This document shows positions 1 through 8,876 of a DNA stretch of 64,000 nucleotides, in pieces (within the stretch, counting starts at the first letter, position 1; each line of letters opens with the position of its first letter). Both the position numbers and the translations under genes were made by a program. Below the pieces are notes generated by a model. It was not told where the DNA came from. It did not search any database and saw only the letters and a program-made list of their open reading frames with translations. Source of the DNA: Pseudomonas sp. stari2 (GTDB taxonomy: Bacteria; Pseudomonadota; Gammaproteobacteria; Pseudomonadales; Pseudomonadaceae). The stretch is taken from assembly GCF_040760005.1 (NCBI RefSeq), contig NZ_CP099760.1, positions 5,239,501-5,303,500 on the forward strand. The letters are read 5' to 3'.

Positions 1-1
1 A

Positions 2-3000
2 GAGCAGGCTGGCGTCCTGCGCCAGCGCTACAGTGCCCCGTCGCAATCGGCGCAGCAGACCGAACATCTCGAAACACTGCGCAGGCGTTTTCTGGCGGCA
101 CTGCAGGTGCCAGTCAGCGCTGCACGGCAACTGGCCTACTCGCATCTGCTGGAGCAAAAACGCAGCGCTTCACTGGCCGCCAGTCTGCCGGACTGGTTAA
201 CCGACCTGTCCGGCGCCGATCGCAGCGGGCTGAAGCTGCTGATCGAGGCGTACATCAAGGCCATGCAGCGCAGCCATCGCCTGATGGAAACGGCCCTGCC
301 GCTGCGCGACGACTTCACCCGGCAACATTTGCACGCCCGGTTGCGCAAGGACTTTTCGCTCAAAGGGACGTTCGATGTGCAACTGGATCTACCCGACTCA
401 GTGGCATTGGAAAAACACACGGTCGCTGCTCCCGGCGCGCCGGGTACACCACAGAAACTGCAGCTGGTGCCAAGCAAGGCGCGCAACAAGATGTCCCTCG
501 AAGCCCTCGCCCAGCAAAATATCGACAACACGCCGTCAATGAGTCTGGACCCCCTGTTGCTGCGCCTGGGTTTCATGCAGATTGAGGTCAGCGCATCAGA
601 CGAGGCCGAGCGCCGGGCCCTGACGGTGGGCATTACCAAACCTTACTTGAGCAAGACACTGCCCGATCTGGACTTGCCCAAAGCCTACGAAGACCTGATC
701 CGCCGGGTGTTCATTGGGTCGAACGATGACTCGCCGTTCATCAACGAACATCGCCACGAATGCCTGCTGGAACCCTGGCGATTGATGCTCAGGCTGCAAG
801 GCGAATGCGCCCGCCTGCAAAAACAGATCACCGCGCAAGACCTGCACATCCTCGACATCGCCATCGATGCCGACACGCCCCATGCCTGGCGAGCGGGAAA
901 CAAGCACATCATTTTGCTGCCTGCCCTCCTCACCGTCGGCGGCAAGGACACACCGAATGAAGGTTCGGTGACACTGTCTGGAGTGAGCTTCATCCAGGAA
1001 ACGGTCAGCGGTACGACCCTGCTGTACCTGACCGATAGCCCTGATGGGCAGTTCCTGCGCCGCTTTGACAGTCTGGAGTCGGCGCGCCAGTCGCTGTTCA
1101 ATCTGTGCGTTCAGGAAAGATGGGCCAGCTATCTGGCGGGTCGTGCCTTGCTGGGCAACGTGAGGGCTCATGAACAGCGCATCGGCCAGGCCGTTTTGAA
1201 GCGTTTTGACGCCCTGATCGGGGTTGGGGAACGCTGGCCGGCATCCACCTCTTTGGCCAAACACTTGCTCAATGCTCATATGGGCCGACTGATCGAGGCC
1301 CATCGAGGCACCTCGCGCGCCAACGACGCGATGGATCTGGAGCGCTACGCCCTCAGCGGCCCGCGCACGCTCAACTACATCAAAATGGCCCTGGGTCTGC
1401 TGCCCTTTGTCGGCACCGCCATCGGCTTGTATGACGCCTGGACCAGCGCCAATCAGGCGGTGGCCGCGTTCCTGCGCGGCGCCGTGGGTGATGGATTAGC
1501 CGAAATCGAAATGTTGCTTCTGGCGCTGATCGATGCGGCGATGGACATCCTGCCCACAGTGGGCGCAGGCACAAGCGCCAGCGCCGCGAGCCGTGCCCGC
1601 ACGCTGACGCGCACCCGTCAATTGCGCCAAGTGACCACCAGCGCTGCCGCGTTACAAGCGCCCAGCGCACGTCAGGCCCAACATACAGGGAAGCGTTTTG
1701 CAGGCTACGAGTACCAAAAGCCCATCTTCCTGAGCGGCATGGAGCCGGCCAGCGCCGGACTGTTTCGCAGCGTCTACCGGCATCCCGATGGCGATTTTGT
1801 TGTTCGTCAGGGACGGGTCTATCAAATCGAATTGAGCAAGGACTCAAGGGGCTGGCGCCTGAGCGGTAATACACAGAAGACCTATAAACAACCGATAGCA
1901 CTGGATGAAGCCGGCCAATGGGACACCCATTTCGGGGTATACGGGACAACGTTCGACGGTGGCGGTGCAGGCGGCGGCAATGTGCTCGGGCACATGGCAG
2001 ATACGCTTGATCCGGTCTGGCCCGTGAGCATTCGACAACGCCTGCCACGCTGGTGGGGTGATCGGGTTTTTCGTCGCCAGCAACAGTTGACCCAGGCAGC
2101 CGATCAGCTCGCCTGGCAAATAGACGACCGATTTGCCAAAAGTCACGCCGCCATCAATCGCTACAACAACAGCCCCGCCGACCAGCGTCCGGCCCTGAGA
2201 CCCGCCGCCGAAGCAGCCTGCATCGGCGACATCGAAATGGCCAGCCGGCGTTACCAACTGCTGGTCGATCTGCTGCCCCTGACCCATGGCAACAAACGAC
2301 GCAAGTTGAACGAATGCATGAGCCTGGACGCCTGGAAGGTGGCTGACCGCGTTCAACTGCGCATCCACCACACCCGACACCAGGTAGGCCCCTTGCTGGA
2401 CCGGATTGACGCCCTCACCGAGCGTCTGGACGAATTGCCTGCAGAACTGCTGGCCGAGCGGGTGCCTGTGCATGCACAAGCCCGTAAGTTGCGCGTGGAA
2501 ATGATGCAAAAAATCGATGAGATCGAAGGGCTGGTGCGCGATCTCAACCACTGGTTCGAACGCATCAGTCTCCCCAGAGACAAGGTGCATATGCGAGCGG
2601 AAGTCGAAGGTCTGAACAGACGTCTCAGTGAGGGCAAACTGCTCTATCTCAAGACCGGCAGCCTGCTGGAAATCGTCCAGCGCTTCGACAATCCAGGTGA
2701 AGTGTCATTGCACTTTCTGCACCACCAGGCCCAAGATTTACGCGCCAGGATGGATCGCGCCCTGTACACGCAATTCAGCCTGCCCGAGACCAGTGTTACC
2801 CGTGCCCAGCGCAATCAGATCCTGCAGGACTGCCTCGACACGTATGCGCAGTTTCGGCGAGCGATGACCGTCTGGACGGCCAGTTATTCCCAACATTTTC
2901 ACATGGATGATGTCCCTCCTCTTCTGGCGAACATCGAAAAAATGGCTGACCGGGCACGCAAGACACTTGAGCTGCCGACGGTCGCCGCGCCTACGGGGCA

Positions 3001-3796
3001 AAGCAACAAAAAGATCTTCACCACCGAGGACAATCAATTACTGATCGGTGTCGAGCATTGGGAATCCACAACCCAGACACGCCGCTATCACTTGACCGGC
3101 AAGGGCGGTGTCAACGAGATCTGGGAACAGGGCAGCAACGGCAAGTACCACCTCTTGAGCTCACCCGCTCGACCGTCATCGCCAATGAAAGCTGACCTTG
3201 GAGCCTTGGTCACCGATGCGCGCACCCGACTGGATCGGGTGCCCGCTTATCAGGCCAAGGTGAGCGCTTACGCGAGGCAGGACATGCTTCCGGTCGATCT
3301 GGAACACATGATGGTCAGCGAGGCGGACGAACTGATTCGCCGGGCTCACGGTATCGAGCAGATCGACGCGCAGAACCCGATCATCACGCCGCTGCGCCAC
3401 AAGGCTGCCGAACTCAGAATCAGCGGACGACAAATGCGCACCCGCCAGTCACTGACCAGCAAGAACCCCACCGATGGCATGCTCGACGACTTGATCGGAC
3501 AGAACGCCGTAGACATCCGCAAAGCCCAGCCACTGAAAAACCTCGGCAAACGCAAGGACGGCCGCACCGATTATCTGCAGGAGTATGAAATCCGCGACCT
3601 GACGCAGGCACAGCCAACATTGCTGTGGTATGCCCACTTTCACTATTCGAAGGCAACACCCGGTTTTCGCGAATTCGAAAAGGCCCATTTAAAGCTGCCC
3701 GAACACCGGTCCATGACCCATGCCGACGATCCTTCCCTGCCCTATGCCGACATTGGCAAGCGCTCGTCGGTGCTGATCCATTTCGAGAACCTGTGA
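2..3796 (+). CDS. Giant DUF6543 (dermonecrotic-toxin-like) protein, 5' end outside window
   Basis: The frame is open from base 2 without a stop, so the 1264 visible residues are the C-terminal part of a longer protein; the GTG at 107 is not a convincing start because coding continues upstream of it. The N-terminal half resembles the Pseudomonas DUF6543 / dermonecrotic toxin family. A hydrophobic pair lies near visible residues 458-481 (MALGLLPFVGTAIGLYDAW) and 499-523 (MLLLALIDAAMDILPTVG), like the membrane-insertion hairpin of large toxins. After it come long charged helical stretches (about 680-990) and a soluble C-terminal domain ending in IGKRSSVLIHFENL. I recognise no catalytic motif in the C-terminal part. 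There is no secretion gene or immunity-like small ORF beside it; a hairpin separates it from convergent metE. The family assignment is by recall of family-like sequence, and the function is unknown. Confidence 0.8.
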   Translation, partial: EQAGVLRQRYSAPSQSAQQTEHLETLRRRFLAALQVPVSAARQLAYSHLLEQKRSASLAASLPDWLTDLSGADRSGLKLLIEAYIKAMQRSHRLMETALPLRDDFTRQHLHARLRKDFSLKGTFDVQLDLPDSVALEKHTVAAPGAPGTPQKLQLVPSKARNKMSLEALAQQNIDNTPSMSLDPLLLRLGFMQIEVSASDEAERRALTVGITKPYLSKTLPDLDLPKAYEDLIRRVFIGSNDDSPFINEHRHECLLEPWRLMLRLQGECARLQKQITAQDLHILDIAIDADTPHAWRAGNKHIILLPALLTVGGKDTPNEGSVTLSGVSFIQETVSGTTLLYLTDSPDGQFLRRFDSLESARQSLFNLCVQERWASYLAGRALLGNVRAHEQRIGQAVLKRFDALIGVGERWPASTSLAKHLLNAHMGRLIEAHRGTSRANDAMDLERYALSGPRTLNYIKMALGLLPFVGTAIGLYDAWTSANQAVAAFLRGAVGDGLAEIEMLLLALIDAAMDILPTVGAGTSASAASRARTLTRTRQLRQVTTSAAALQAPSARQAQHTGKRFAGYEYQKPIFLSGMEPASAGLFRSVYRHPDGDFVVRQGRVYQIELSKDSRGWRLSGNTQKTYKQPIALDEAGQWDTHFGVYGTTFDGGGAGGGNVLGHMADTLDPVWPVSIRQRLPRWWGDRVFRRQQQLTQAADQLAWQIDDRFAKSHAAINRYNNSPADQRPALRPAAEAACIGDIEMASRRYQLLVDLLPLTHGNKRRKLNECMSLDAWKVADRVQLRIHHTRHQVGPLLDRIDALTERLDELPAELLAERVPVHAQARKLRVEMMQKIDEIEGLVRDLNHWFERISLPRDKVHMRAEVEGLNRRLSEGKLLYLKTGSLLEIVQRFDNPGEVSLHFLHHQAQDLRARMDRALYTQFSLPETSVTRAQRNQILQDCLDTYAQFRRAMTVWTASYSQHFHMDDVPPLLANIEKMADRARKTLELPTVAAPTGQSNKKIFTTEDNQLLIGVEHWESTTQTRRYHLTGKGGVNEIWEQGSNGKYHLLSSPARPSSPMKADLGALVTDARTRLDRVPAYQAKVSAYARQDMLPVDLEHMMVSEADELIRRAHGIEQIDAQNPIITPLRHKAAELRISGRQMRTRQSLTSKNPTDGMLDDLIGQNAVDIRKAQPLKNLGKRKDGRTDYLQEYEIRDLTQAQPTLLWYAHFHYSKATPGFREFEKAHLKLPEHRSMTHADDPSLPYADIGKRSSVLIHFENL

Positions 3797-3800
3797 AAGC

Positions 3801-3834
3801 AAAAGGGGGAGCGGTTTACCCGCTCCCCCCTTGC
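3801..3834. terminator. Bidirectional terminator between toxin gene and metE
   Basis: A 10-bp GC-rich stem (GGGGGAGCGG at 3805-3814 with CCGCTCCCCC at 3820-3829) has a 5-nt loop. An A-run lies on its left, giving a T-run on the minus strand, and TT-rich sequence lies on the right. It sits between the stops of two convergent genes, as expected for a shared Rho-independent terminator. Confidence 0.75.
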
Positions 3835-3849
3835 TGTTTCGCAGAATGG

Positions 3850-6162
3850 CTATGCCAACTGACTGCGCAACTGTCGCGCCGCCGCCACCATGTTGACCAG
3901 CGCCGCTTCGGTCTCAGGCCAGGCGCGGGTCTTCAGGCCGCAATCGGGGTTGACCCACAGGCGCTGCGCCGGAATGCGCTTCACGGCTTTGCTCATCAAC
4001 TTGACCATCTCGGCGGTGTCCGGCACTCGCGGGGAGTGGATGTCATAGACGCCCGGGCCGATGTCGTTCGGGTAATCGAACGCTTCGAAGGCTTCGAGCA
4101 ACTCCATGTCCGAGCGCGATGTTTCGATGGTGATGACATCGGCGTCCATGTCGGCGATGGCCTTGATCACATCGTTGAATTCGCTGTAGCACATGTGGGT
4201 ATGAATCTGGGTTTCGTCCTTGACGCCCGACGCGGTCAGGCGGAACGCTTCCACCGCCCAGTCCAGATACTCCTGCCACTGTGCACGGCGCAGCGGCAGC
4301 CCTTCGCGGAACGCGGCTTCGTCGATCTGCACGATTTTGATCCCGGCGTTTTCCAGATCCACCACTTCGTCACGCAGGGCCAGTGCCAGTTGTTGTGCCT
4401 GGACTTTGCGCGACACGTCTTCGCGGGGGAACGACCACATCAGCATGGTCACAGGGCCAGTCAGCATGCCTTTCATGACCTTGTCGGTCAGGCCCTGGGC
4501 GTAGGTGATCCAGTCCACGGTCATGGCGTTCGGACGGGACAGATCACCAAAAATCACCGCCGGTTTGACGCAACGGGAACCGTAGCTCTGGACCCAGCCG
4601 AAACGGGTGAACAGGTAACCGTCAAGCTGCTCGGCGAAGTACTCGACCATGTCGTTGCGCTCGGCTTCACCGTGCACCAGCACATCCAGCCCCAGACGTT
4701 CCTGGACTTGCACTGCATGGCGGATTTCGCTGCGCATGGCGTCGTGGTAATCGTTGGCGGACAGCTTGCCCTGCTTGAAGGCCTGACGGGCCAGGCGGAT
4801 CGAACCGGTCTGCGGGAACGAACCGATGGTGGTGGTCGGAAACGCCGGCAATTTCAAACGCGCCTGTTGCGCGGCGATGCGCTTGGCGAACGGCGAGTGA
4901 CGCTGGCTGTCGCTGGCATTGATCGCATCGATCCGCGCCTGCACGGCGGCCTTGTGAATACGCGGCGAACGGGCGCGACTTTCTTGAATCGCGCGGCTTT
5001 CGGCCAGTGCGTTTTGTACTTTCGGTGCTTGCGGATCGTTCAGCGCATCACGCAGCACGGAGATTTCGGCGCACTTCTGCACGGCGAATGCCAGCCAGCT
5101 TTTCAGTTCCGGGTCGAGCTTGTCTTCGCGCTCGACATCCACCGGGCTGTGCAGCAGCGAGCAAGAACTGCTGACCCACAGGTTATCGCCAAAACGCTCT
5201 TGGGCCGGTTGCAGTTGTGCCAGCGCCTGCTCCAGTTCGCAGCGCCAGACGTTGCGACCGTTGACCAGTCCCACCGAAAGAATCTTGTAGGTCGGCAGGC
5301 GATCAAGCACCTGACCCAGTTGATCCGGCGCACGTACTGCGTCGATGTGCAGACCTTGCACCGGCAGGCCGACGGCGAGGCCGAGGTTGTCTTGCAAGCC
5401 GCTGAAATAGGTCGCCACCAGTTTCTTCAACGGCGAGTACTGAAGGATGTGATAGGCGCGTTCGAAGGCGTTTTTCCAGGCCTGCGGCAGGTCGAGAGTG
5501 AGGATCGGTTCGTCGATCTGCACCCACTCCACACCCTGTGCGGCAAGACGCCCGAGGATTTCGTTGTACACCGGCAGCAAACGCTCGAGCAGGTCGAGCT
5601 TGTCGAAATCATTGCCTTTCGCTTTACCCAGCCACAGGTAAGTCAGCGGGCCGATGATCACCGGTTTGACGTTGTGACCAAGGGCCCTGGCTTCTTCGAC
5701 TTCATCGAACAGCTGTTCCCAGCTCAGCTTGAACTGTTGATCGGCGGTGAACTCCGGGACCAGGTAGTGGTAGTTGGTGTCGAACCACTTGGTCAGCTCT
5801 TGTGCATATTGGGTCTTGCCGTGCTCACCGCCGCAGCAGGACGCCGTGGCGCCACGGGCCATCGCGAACAGGGTGTCGAGGGTCGGCAGGCCGCGCTCGT
5901 CACGCACAGCGTCGAAACGCTCGGGGATCACACCGAAGGTCAGCGAGTGGGTCAGCACCTGGTCGTACCAGGCAAAGTCGCCGACCGGCAGCAGGTCGAT
6001 GCCGGCGTCCTTCTGCAATTGCCAGTGTCTGGCGCGCAGCTCACGGCCGACCTGATTCAGGGACGCCTGATCGAGATCGCCTTTCCAGTACGCTTCGAGG
6101 GCTTTTTTCAGTTCGCGGTCGGCGCCAATGCGCGGGAAACCCAGGGTGTGAGCCACGGCCAT
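3850..6162 (-). CDS. metE: Cobalamin-independent methionine synthase MetE
   Basis: MetE (5-methyltetrahydropteroyltriglutamate-homocysteine methyltransferase) makes the last step of methionine synthesis in the cytoplasm without B12. The 770-residue length is typical. The N-terminus [20 protein letters not shown] is the usual MetE start, and the C-terminal zinc/homocysteine site is visible as HTHMCYSEF and, near the end, [11 protein letters not shown]. The frame extends upstream to 6219, but the ATG at 6162 follows GGAGAA with 8-nt spacing and matches the family N-terminus, so I use it. It is divergent from metR with about 110 bp between starts, the classical arrangement for MetR-activated metE. 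There is no room for, and no sign of, a cobalamin riboswitch in that gap. Confidence 0.97.
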   Translation of the reverse strand: MAVAHTLGFPRIGADRELKKALEAYWKGDLDQASLNQVGRELRARHWQLQKDAGIDLLPVGDFAWYDQVLTHSLTFGVIPERFDAVRDERGLPTLDTLFAMARGATASCCGGEHGKTQYAQELTKWFDTNYHYLVPEFTADQQFKLSWEQLFDEVEEARALGHNVKPVIIGPLTYLWLGKAKGNDFDKLDLLERLLPVYNEILGRLAAQGVEWVQIDEPILTLDLPQAWKNAFERAYHILQYSPLKKLVATYFSGLQDNLGLAVGLPVQGLHIDAVRAPDQLGQVLDRLPTYKILSVGLVNGRNVWRCELEQALAQLQPAQERFGDNLWVSSSCSLLHSPVDVEREDKLDPELKSWLAFAVQKCAEISVLRDALNDPQAPKVQNALAESRAIQESRARSPRIHKAAVQARIDAINASDSQRHSPFAKRIAAQQARLKLPAFPTTTIGSFPQTGSIRLARQAFKQGKLSANDYHDAMRSEIRHAVQVQERLGLDVLVHGEAERNDMVEYFAEQLDGYLFTRFGWVQSYGSRCVKPAVIFGDLSRPNAMTVDWITYAQGLTDKVMKGMLTGPVTMLMWSFPREDVSRKVQAQQLALALRDEVVDLENAGIKIVQIDEAAFREGLPLRRAQWQEYLDWAVEAFRLTASGVKDETQIHTHMCYSEFNDVIKAIADMDADVITIETSRSDMELLEAFEAFDYPNDIGPGVYDIHSPRVPDTAEMVKLMSKAVKRIPAQRLWVNPDCGLKTRAWPETEAALVNMVAAARQLRSQLA

Positions 6163-6218
6163 GTCGAGTGTTCTCCATTGCGTAAAAGATGGCGCCATTG
6201 TCGACAGCCAACCCAACA

Positions 6219-6231
6219 TGAGACAAACTCA
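6219..6231. promoter_or_regulatory. Candidate MetR operator in the metE-metR gap
   Basis: TGAGACAAACTCA is a perfect interrupted palindrome (TGAG-N5-CTCA) with the spacing of the known MetR consensus TGAA-N5-TTCA, and it lies between the divergent metE and metR starts. A second short palindrome, TGTCGACA, is at 6199-6206. Assignment rests on position and half-site resemblance only. Confidence 0.5.
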
Positions 6232-6273
6232 ACCTTTTCGTGTTGATCACAAATTTTCCTCATGGAGCCTGCG

Positions 6274-7191
6274 GTGCTTGAGATCCGTCACCTGAAAACC
6301 CTGCACGCCCTGCGCGAAGCCGACAGCCTGGTCGATGCGGCCGACCGCCTGCACCTGACCCAGTCGGCGCTGTCCCATCAGTTCAAGGAACTGGAAGAGC
6401 GCATGGGCATGCCGTTGTTTGTGCGCAAGACCAAACCGGTGCGGTTCACCAGCGCCGGTCTGCGCCTGCTGCAACTGGCCGACGCGACCCTGCCGCTGCT
6501 GCGCGCTGCCGAGCGGGATATCGGGCGCCTGGCCGGGGGCACCGCCGGGCGTCTGCACATGGCCATCGAATGCCACAGTTGCTTTCAGTGGCTGATGCCG
6601 ACCATCGACCAGTTCCGCGATGCCTGGCCGGAAGTCGAACTCGACCTCGCTTCGGGCTTCTCCTTTGCCCCGCTGCCGGCACTGGCTCGTGGCGATCTGG
6701 ATCTGGTGGTAACGTCCGACCCGCTGGAAATCGCCGGCATCACCTACGTGCCGCTGTTCACCTACGAAGCCATGCTTGCGGTCGCCAATCAGCACGCATT
6801 GGCGAGCAAACCGTACATCGTTCCCGAAGACCTGCTGACGGAAACCCTGATCACTTATCCGGTTGAGCGCGATCGCCTCGACATCTTCACTCGTTTCCTC
6901 GAACCGGCGGACATCGAACCGGCGCAAGTGCGCACGTCAGAACTGACGGTGATGATGATGCAACTGGTGGCCAGCGGTCGTGGCGTGTGCGGCATGCCGC
7001 ACTGGGCGCTGCATGAATACAGCTCACGGGGTTACGTGAAGGCGAAGCGGCTGGGTGAGAAAGGTCTGTTTGCGACGCTGTACGCGGCGATCCGCGCCGA
7101 CATGCTGGATGCGCCGTACATGCGCGATTTCCTGCTGACGGCCAAGGACACGTCGTTCTCGACCCTTGATGGGGTCAGCGCGGTTCGTTGA
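6274..7191 (+). CDS. metR: LysR-type regulator MetR
   Basis: LysR-family activator of methionine genes that responds to homocysteine. The N-terminal winged HTH is clear (LEIRHLKTLHALREADSLVD, then LTQSALSHQFKELEERMG), followed by a periplasmic-binding-like effector domain to the end. An upstream ATG at 6262 is in frame, but the GTG at 6274 has GGAG at 6264-6267 with 6-nt spacing and gives the family-typical start (M)LEIRHLKTL, so I choose it (305 aa). It is divergent from metE and its 3' end overlaps the convergent GNAT gene by 17 bp. Confidence 0.93.
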   Translation: MLEIRHLKTLHALREADSLVDAADRLHLTQSALSHQFKELEERMGMPLFVRKTKPVRFTSAGLRLLQLADATLPLLRAAERDIGRLAGGTAGRLHMAIECHSCFQWLMPTIDQFRDAWPEVELDLASGFSFAPLPALARGDLDLVVTSDPLEIAGITYVPLFTYEAMLAVANQHALASKPYIVPEDLLTETLITYPVERDRLDIFTRFLEPADIEPAQVRTSELTVMMMQLVASGRGVCGMPHWALHEYSSRGYVKAKRLGEKGLFATLYAAIRADMLDAPYMRDFLLTAKDTSFSTLDGVSAVR

Positions 7192-7705
7192 GGCTGGCGT
7201 TAGGCACGAAAGGCGCGCACCACATATGGATCTTGTCGAAGTAGTCCTCGCCGACCCGTACCGCCATCGGCTCCAGGCCGAACTGGATGAAGCCGCAGCG
7301 CTGGTACAGCTTGAACGCCGCGTCATTGCCGGCGGTGACGGTCAGTTGAATGACTTTCAACGCCGGATGCTGCTGCGCTTCCCCCAGCACCGCCTCCATC
7401 AACTTCAGGCCCAGCCCGCGCTGACGAAACTCAGCCGACACATACATGCCGAATACCGTTGCCTTGTGCCGGGCCTTTTCCCGAGGCTCGAACGCCAGGC
7501 CGACGATACCCGCCAGCCGGCCTTCTTCGAACGCGCCGAACACCGCATCCAGCTTGCTGGTCAGGCGCGATTCCCACCAACTCAAGGGCATCGCCGCGCG
7601 CTCGCGCACGCTGGAGGTGAACGCCTGCGGATGCCGGTCATACGCTTCCAGCATCAATTCGCGATAGGCCAGCGCATGACTGGCGTCCAGTCGTTCGATC
7701 CACAT
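7175..7705 (-). CDS. GNAT-family N-acetyltransferase
   Basis: Small cytoplasmic acetyltransferase (176 aa) of the GCN5-related fold. The acetyl-CoA pyrophosphate-binding loop is visible as RQRGLGLKLM, preceded by the beta-4 strand ATVFGMYVSAEF and followed by the motif-B-like AAFKLYQRCGFIQFG. The substrate cannot be told. The ATG at 7705 begins 2 nt after the stop of the upstream LysE-type exporter; a TTG at 7711 overlapping that stop is an alternative start. The tight junction means the two are co-transcribed, so the pair may detoxify and export the same amino-acid-like compound (inference). The 3' end overlaps convergent metR. Confidence 0.88.
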   Translation of the reverse strand: MWIERLDASHALAYRELMLEAYDRHPQAFTSSVRERAAMPLSWWESRLTSKLDAVFGAFEEGRLAGIVGLAFEPREKARHKATVFGMYVSAEFRQRGLGLKLMEAVLGEAQQHPALKVIQLTVTAGNDAAFKLYQRCGFIQFGLEPMAVRVGEDYFDKIHMWCAPFVPNASLNEPR

Positions 7706-7707
7706 GC

Positions 7708-8346
7708 TCAAGCCGACCGGCGTTGTTCAAGCATCAGCCGCACCGCCAGACCACCGAGCACAAACCCCATGAAATAACGCTGCGCCGCCAGCCACGTCGG
7801 GTTACTGGCAAACCACGAAGCGATTCCCGCTGCCGACAGGGCAATCAACAGGTTGACGCTGAAACTGACGCTGATCTGGGTCAGGCCGAGGATGATGCTC
7901 TGGCTGAATACCGAGCCGTGATCCGGCGTGATGAACTGCGGAAACACCGAGAGGTAGAACACCGCGATCTTCGGGTTCAGGGCGCTGGTGAGAAAGCCCA
8001 TGGTGATGAGCCTGCGCGACGAGTCCGCCGGCAATGCCTGCACTTCGAACGGCGAACGCGCGCCGGGTTTCACCGCTTGCCAGGCCAGCCACAGCAGGTA
8101 CAGCGCGCCGGCCCACTTCAACACTTCATAGGCCATCGGCACCGCAAGAAACACCGCCGTCAGACCGGCCGCCGCCGCGAACATATGCACGAAGAACCCG
8201 GCCACCACGCCGAGCAGCGACGTGACCCCGGCCTTGCGCCCCTGACAGATCGAACGGGAGATCAGGTAAATCATGTTCGGCCCCGGCGTCAGTACCATCA
8301 ACAATGCGGCAGCAGCAAAAATCAGCAGGTCTGGAAGCGGGATCAT
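7708..8346 (-). CDS. LysE/RhtB-family amino acid exporter
   Basis: Inner-membrane exporter of 212 residues with about six hydrophobic segments. It carries the family signature near the N-terminus (LMVLTPGPNMIYLISRS) and the conserved mid-protein GFLTSALNPKIAVFYLSVFP. Family members export amino acids or homoserine lactone-like solutes; specificity is not visible. The ATG at 8346 follows AAGGA with 7-nt spacing. It is first in a two-gene unit with the GNAT gene. Confidence 0.92.
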   Translation of the reverse strand: MIPLPDLLIFAAAALLMVLTPGPNMIYLISRSICQGRKAGVTSLLGVVAGFFVHMFAAAAGLTAVFLAVPMAYEVLKWAGALYLLWLAWQAVKPGARSPFEVQALPADSSRRLITMGFLTSALNPKIAVFYLSVFPQFITPDHGSVFSQSIILGLTQISVSFSVNLLIALSAAGIASWFASNPTWLAAQRYFMGFVLGGLAVRLMLEQRRSA

Positions 8347-8369
8347 GACGAAGTCCTTTGCACGAATGA

Positions 8370-8804
8370 TCAGGCGATCGCGGTCAGCGAGGCTCGATAA
8401 AACGGCAGGATCAGGTCACGTGTCAATGGGGCGAGAACCACATCGCCGTCGGTGGCCGGGTCGATCCAGATCACCTCTTCGATCTCGGCGGCCGGGGAGA
8501 CGTCGGCGTCGATGGTCAGTTGAAAGATCTCGGCCTGCACGACAAACCCTGGCTCGTTGGCGGCAGGTGCCGAGAACTGGCCGAGAAAACTCGCCTGCGC
8601 CGGATCGATCACCAGCCCCAGTTCTTCCTCCAGCTCACGGGCTAGCGCATGCACCGGCAGTTCATGGGCTTCGATCTTGCCGCCCGGTTGCATGAACGCC
8701 GCAGTGTTGCGCTTGCGCACCAGCAGGGTCTGGCCGTCGGGGTTGAGCAGCAGCGCGGCGGCAATACGAATGATGCGGGGGGAAACAGCGGATACAGAGG
8801 TCAT
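8370..8804 (-). CDS. Nudix hydrolase
   Basis: A 144-residue single-domain Nudix pyrophosphohydrolase. The Nudix box is complete: G at GGKIEAHE, then seven residues, then RELEEELG, with the metal-binding glutamates in place. It hydrolyses a nucleoside diphosphate linked to X; the substrate cannot be inferred. It lies 23 bp upstream of the LysE start on the same strand, so it may be transcribed with the LysE-GNAT pair. No strong Shine-Dalgarno is seen. Confidence 0.93.
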   Translation of the reverse strand: MTSVSAVSPRIIRIAAALLLNPDGQTLLVRKRNTAAFMQPGGKIEAHELPVHALARELEEELGLVIDPAQASFLGQFSAPAANEPGFVVQAEIFQLTIDADVSPAAEIEEVIWIDPATDGDVVLAPLTRDLILPFYRASLTAIA

Positions 8805-8876
8805 GGGGCAGCCACCGGCCTTGGGAAAAACCGCAAGGATCCCATGCCGGCGGCGCCAGCGTCACCTCATACGGTC

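Noticed and set aside
3625..6246. 873-codon open frame on the plus strand opposite metE
   Set aside because: It is the mirror of metE in high-GC DNA: His/Arg/Gln-rich, no family resemblance, and no ribosome site. MetE is certain.
6163..6261. Cobalamin riboswitch upstream of metE
   Set aside because: The gap to metR is too short and lacks the B12-box sequence; MetR control fits better.
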